Shown here: positions 59,558-64,000 of the stretch, piece after piece
How the letters are laid out: each line of letters starts with the position of its first letter
Numbering within the stretch: position 1 is the stretch's first letter
Assembly: GCA_033807695.1 (NCBI GenBank)
Contig: CM066309.1
Coordinates: 2,418,001-2,482,000 of the forward strand
DNA from: Daedaleopsis sinensis
Lineage: Eukaryota; Basidiomycota; Agaricomycetes; Polyporales; Polyporaceae
DNA length: 64,000 nucleotides
Direction: 5' to 3'
Notes under the pieces: generated by a model
What the model saw: only the letters and a program-made list of their open reading frames with translations
What the model was told of the DNA's origin: nothing
Database searches by the model: none
Translations under genes and position numbers: made by a program

Positions 59558-62500
59558 GAGGCGGGGGAGGGCGTCGGCGACGGGGAAAGCGTCGAGGACG
59601 AAAGGGCGGACGGGAAGCGGGAAGGAGGAAGGAATGAGAGATGACGGAGGCTGAAGACTCGGACTGACATTGCGGCCTCGTCCGCCGTGGGACATGGCCC
59701 GTGCCTAGCGCCGGCGGCATACATCCCGATTCCCCGCGCGAGCCCCTGCGAGCCGCCTTCCCTTTCAGGCTCCGCCCCCGCCGCCCGGTCTTGGATCGGC
59801 CAGCATTGGGCAAGGCCGCCTCCAGCACTCAATCCCGCTCCTCCTCATCCCCTGCGACCCTTCCCTGAATACATCGAAGAACGCCCGCGCACAGACCATA
59901 CGTGCCCCCGTTGCCAGCCATCCGACATCGGAACGCGTCACGCCCTCCGAGCCATATACGCCATCTATTTCTCCGTCCAGGCCATGTCTAGGCAGTGTCA
60001 TCAAACTCGACTCTCGTCCTAACCTTCTGCGCGTCGAACGCGTGTTAGCACCTGGCCAGCTCAGCTTCGCCGGGGCCTACTACCCGTCTGAACGCCCGCC
60101 AAGCCCCTCCTGACATTTGGCAGTACAAAACGGGCGCCGCTCGTAAACTTAACGCACAGATAGACACCATACCTACTCCGCGAGGTACGCCTCTGCACAG
60201 GCCTCCACAAACCTGTCCCGAAGCACTCGGTGAGTGCTTCCTCGAGCTTTGCAGGGCTGTACTTAATTTACGCGTATTTGTACGTGCTTACACTTGGCTT
60301 AGACGACATCTATATGCTGAACCCGACTTGCCAGGCATGTTACGATCGCAGATTGTAGAAGCACTTTGCCCCACCTCGCGCCATCAATACCACCAGATAG
60401 TTCTTGACATTCCGTGGGTGAGCCATCCCTCGCCAGCCTCCAACATGTTAGGGAGGTATCGAGCACAAGCTCGCTCAGACCGTTCTCGCGGTCGCGTCAA
60501 ATGAGTTCAGGTGCCTTATCCTCGTTTATGGCAGTCGGCAAGATCGCCTTACCTGCTCTTACTCTTCCTTCAAAAGCTCATGTAGCTGTCTGTGATCATG
60601 AGCGGTGTCGACGGCATAGTGTCAGCGTGGAAGCTGCAGCCTGCTACCCGGCTCTATGCAGCGTGCGATGCCATGCACATCGGTCATCAGACGCTGGGAA
60701 CGCCGCGACCCTTCAAACGTTGGCCTTCGTCTTCGGTGAGTTCCCTCCTTTCACCGAACCCGACGCAGTCAATGTTCGTGTCCAGTATTCAGTATTAAGT
60801 CCTCTGCAAGCTCTACGTAGCTCTATCGCGCTCCGCGATAACGAGCGCTGCATGGCTGCATGGAACCCGGTACTTCCGAACCTGAGCGCGAGCGTAACCG
60901 GATATCCTGTCTCATCAGGCGCGCCGACCACCCGGCGGCGGTCAACGCAAGGCAGAAAGGGGGTTCACGTCGCTTCTCTGCTTGCTGTGTTCGGAAATGT
61001 TATCCGCGCGCGAACTCTCTCCCAAAGAGCTGGCGTCCCTGAACTTTGAAGGCGCCGACGTCCGGTGCCGACGTCTGCTCACTGGCACGCCCCCCCTCCT
61101 CCTCCTCCTCCTCCTCCCACAGAAAGCGTGCGCAATTTGTGCAAGTCTAAACTCAAGCTCACGGGTGCTCTCTTGATCAGTCAAAGGAGGGTACTGAGAA
61201 GCACACTCAATGTGCGTCTGGCTTCCCACTCGCTGCCAGAACCGGTTTTCCGAGGCAAGTCCGGGTCCCCGGGGCCCGGCGTTCAGCCTATATTCAGCCA
61301 CAGACGCAATAGCACCGGGCTGCTCTCACCGTCCGGGGTCCGTCCCCCAGGTTACACCGTAAGTGCATGATGGCCTTGCATTGCGTTATATGCACCCCCG
61401 CTGATCCACACCCTTATGCGAATGGATCCATGTGTCTGCGCTGCTTCTCCTCTGAAGTTTCGTCAATTGTGGAGGTCACTCAGAATCGATGGCAGCCATC
61501 TGCAAGACAGCTGGCCGAAATACAATACACTACGTAACTGCAGTATCATGTATCCCTTTTCTCAAGGTCCTTTCCTGGTGTGCTGTGTTCTCACACTGCA
61601 CTCGTTGACGGTTGCGTACAGCCGTAGTCCCTCTCCTTGCAACCTGCGAGTTCCCAGCCTACGGACGCCAGGGGCAAAGTACACCCCGTCAAGCACGGCG
61701 CCACCATCGGCTCCCGGTCAGCAATTTGTCTCATGGGCCGTGGCAAACGTCGAGTGATATTGGTCTTGGAGATTTGCTGACACCCTTACACTGACTAAAG
61801 TGCGTGTACGTTGCATAAGTACTTACGACCTGACGTCGGTGCGTTGTCTGTGCCACACCAGGTTGACACCAGGCTCGCTACATCAAGCCAAGCTCACTGA
61901 CGATAGTACACACAGGCACAGCTGACCTCCGAAAAGGTTGACGTCAATTCAGTCTCCTTGCACCACCAGACCGCCTTCGGCTAGCTCTGCTCGTCTGCCC
62001 ACACGGCGCTGTGCGCAACACTTATCGAACATCGAATCATCGATCCATCTAGCGCACATACGCTAGATCCCAGGATATCGTGACTAATTCGTGGGCACTA
62101 GTACTGGAGGATCTCAGGATCCTGCGCACTGGCCACATGCATCAAACACATGTCATCGTACGAAACCCCCGCTTCGAATTCCTGCAGTGCACGCGCGACT
62201 GGGAAGTTCGAACTCGAAGCGACAAGTACATGTACCCATCTGCCTACCTCTATTCGGAGTCCGCCCGTTCTCTCGTCCATGCGGTCGAGTGCGCACGCAT
62301 CTATCGCGGAGGACGGTCCCACCCACCCACGGACGCCTCGCACACGGCCGCGACGACTGCACATGCATCTATGCACGTATACAGAATATGCATCCGCTGG
62401 CGGAGATGGCCAGTGAGAACGATATCGATGTATTGCAATACTAGTGATTTTACAGCCAATGGACCATGAGATCTTGAGACACCGCGCGCAAGCGCACAGA

Positions 62501-63426
62501 CACACTATCCCTGTACACTGATCAAGCTTCAAGTTTCAAGAGGAAGAGAGGGTCGGGGCGGCATGGTGGTGGTAGTACATCGGAAAACGGAACTTGGATG
62601 GGACGGGGAGGAGATAAGACCTGGAGCTCGGAGTCTGAGGCCTTCGAAGGGGATTGGGCATGTAGGGAATTCGAAGCGATACGGTGCATGCTTCGTCGAC
62701 GCCGCTTGCAAGGGTTCGCATTCGGAGACTCGTGGACTCGGAGGGAATCCATGCGTCAGCGACGCTGCGCCTGCGACGCGCGGATATGGATATGGATATG
62801 GATATGGGCATTGGGGAGGTGACGTAGAGGTATGAGTATGAGGGACAGATCTGTTGTCGTGTCTTATGGTATAGATGGGGCGTCTGAAACAGTCACAAAT
62901 TGGAGCATAAACCGATGCGGTGAGGTAGAATTAGTTGTACATGTAACAGTAGAGCTGGAGCAGTGAATTCGGGATAAATAAACCGAGGTCGTTTCTGTTT
63001 GTCGCGTCCTGGGGTGGGATGGCGGTTATTGGTCGTTATAGGAGTGGGCAAGAGGCGGACCTCAAACGGCGAGCGAAGGATGAAACATGTCGGCGAGTTG
63101 GGAAAGAGGGAATGAACAGGACAGGCCACGGGATACAAATTCATAAGAGTATGACAGAGCAATTAGAGTGCGGGGTGTAGTGTAGTATGGAATGGAACAG
63201 TCCGCGCGGTGAAACAGAACGAAGAACCGGGCATCGAGGACGCAGACCGACCAAACGGGAGATGAAGAGACAGGCAAGGGCAGGAGACCCGACCTGCAGG
63301 CGAAGAATGATGCCATGAGCGCATGAGACCCTGAGGCGGAAAAGAGCATTCCGTCGTGAATCGTCAAGAGTGTTGCAAAGCCGGGTCTTCCCAGCTCGTC
63401 GCCATATTCGTGATGGACTGGAGCAT
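59558..63426. other. Intergenic region, no supported gene
   Basis: About 3.9 kb. The longest frame (60,414-61,049, +) has no domain, low-complexity composition and no homologous look, so I leave it out. Simple repeats: (CCT)n near 61,088-61,117 and (GATATG)n near 62,783-62,809. A gene with very small exons could be missed. Confidence 0.45.
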
Positions 63427-64000
63427 TTAGGCCTTCGAAGGGACCATGAGCTTTTCCAATCGCTCCTCCAAGCCTTTACCTAGGCCCTCGCGTTCCCACT
63501 CGCCGCCAACGTCATCCGCGACGCCCATCACACCATCGCGCTCAAGAACGTATGTCGGTACACCGTGGATACTTCCTCCGCTGGAACTGGCTGCATACTG
63601 AGCCTGCGGGAGTCCAATCACACTTGTGATGTGCGGGGGTGGCTCCGACACGACCGCCGCGGAAGTAAGGTTTGACAGCGGAACGGATGAAGCAGGTGTG
63701 GAGGAGAGGAGATCCATGTACGAGATGAATGATAGTCGCTTATTAACGTGCTTGGGTGACGGAGGGAGTGACGGAAATGTTGCGGGGAAGGGTGCAGGGA
63801 TGGACATTGATGTCAGGTGTTGCGGCTGAGGTGGCATAGAGTGCAATGGGTGTTCGGTATGCGTGGCGGTCGTCGGAGAGGAGGCGTTCGAGTTAGAATC
63901 TATCTCCGACCCCGCTGCACTCGACGTCGCGGAGAAGTACGCAGACGTAGGTGTGGGTGTTGCGGTAGCTGACGGAACGGGCGCAAGGCCCGACGGGGAA
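63427..64000 (-). CDS. Ser/Pro/Thr-rich protein, 3' part, runs off the window
   Basis: The frame is open from the stop at 63,427 to the right edge, about 190 codons. It starts in Ser/Thr/Ala-rich sequence (TATPTPTSAYFSATSSAAGS), then has the more conserved-looking blocks NKRLSFISYMDLLSSTP and HITSVIGLPQAQYAASSSGG, and a charged end (GLGKGLEERLEKLMV). The mix of disorder with short conserved motifs suggests a regulatory or scaffold protein. I do not recognise it, and the start lies outside the window. Confidence 0.55.
   Translation of the reverse strand, partial: SPSGLAPVPSATATPTPTSAYFSATSSAAGSEIDSNSNASSPTTATHTEHPLHSMPPQPQHLTSMSIPAPFPATFPSLPPSPKHVNKRLSFISYMDLLSSTPASSVPLSNLTSAAVVSEPPPHITSVIGLPQAQYAASSSGGSIHGVPTYVLERDGVMGVADDVGGEWEREGLGKGLEERLEKLMVPSKA

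Noticed and set aside
60414..61049. 211-codon frame (+)
   Set aside because: No domain, no splice logic, composition like neighbouring noncoding sequence.
1..64000. CRISPR array, prokaryotic operons, tRNA or rRNA genes
   Set aside because: No regularly spaced direct repeats; genes are intron-rich and monocistronic; no A-box/B-box pair or rRNA-like stretch was found by eye, though a tRNA scan would be needed to exclude one.

Overview
The window is from a filamentous basidiomycete nuclear genome, most likely an Agaricomycete mushroom. The evidence is GC-rich genes broken by many short GT-AG introns, DUF6533 membrane proteins (a family typical of mushrooms), a KRE6/SKN1-type glucan-synthesis protein, a PXR1 homologue and a Ty1/copia retrotransposon. 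Gene models were built by hand from reading frames, splice sites and phase; none was checked against transcripts.

Layout. 0.2-1.8 kb: F-box-like gene (-). 5.4-7.6 kb: glutamine-synthetase-fold gene of the FluG class (+), convergent with an APC-family amino acid/GABA permease (-, 8.3-10.8 kb). 11.4-13.2 kb: PXR1 (-). 13.8-14.3 kb: small cupin (+). 14.8-15.5 kb: single-pass membrane protein (-). 18.1-20.9 kb: DUF6533 protein with a long tail (+).

21.6-46.7 kb is the unusual part. An ancestral trio, gene X (-, 222 aa, unknown) / gene Y (+, DUF6533) / ammonium transporter AMT (-), has been tandemly triplicated. Both internal junctions are the same and join an internal AMT exon to the intron of X, so only the outer genes X1 (21.6-22.9 kb) and AMT3 (44.7-46.7 kb) are complete. 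The inner X2, X3, AMT1 and AMT2 are truncated and decayed, while Y2 and Y3 look intact. After the triplication a full-length copia element (25,345-30,695, LTRs almost identical, 5-bp target duplication) landed in the last exon of Y1. A 741-bp hAT-like non-autonomous element (33,329-34,069, 8-bp target duplication) landed in X2.

46.7-64 kb is ordinary: HpcH/HpaI-type aldolase (+), a second F-box-like gene (-), a four-TM membrane protein (-), a GH16 KRE6/SKN1 protein (-) and a partial Ser/Pro-rich gene (-) running off the right edge. Long intergenic stretches carry no gene I can support. Several genes have nitrogen themes (GS-fold enzyme, GABA-type permease, ammonium transporters), but their shared role is inference.
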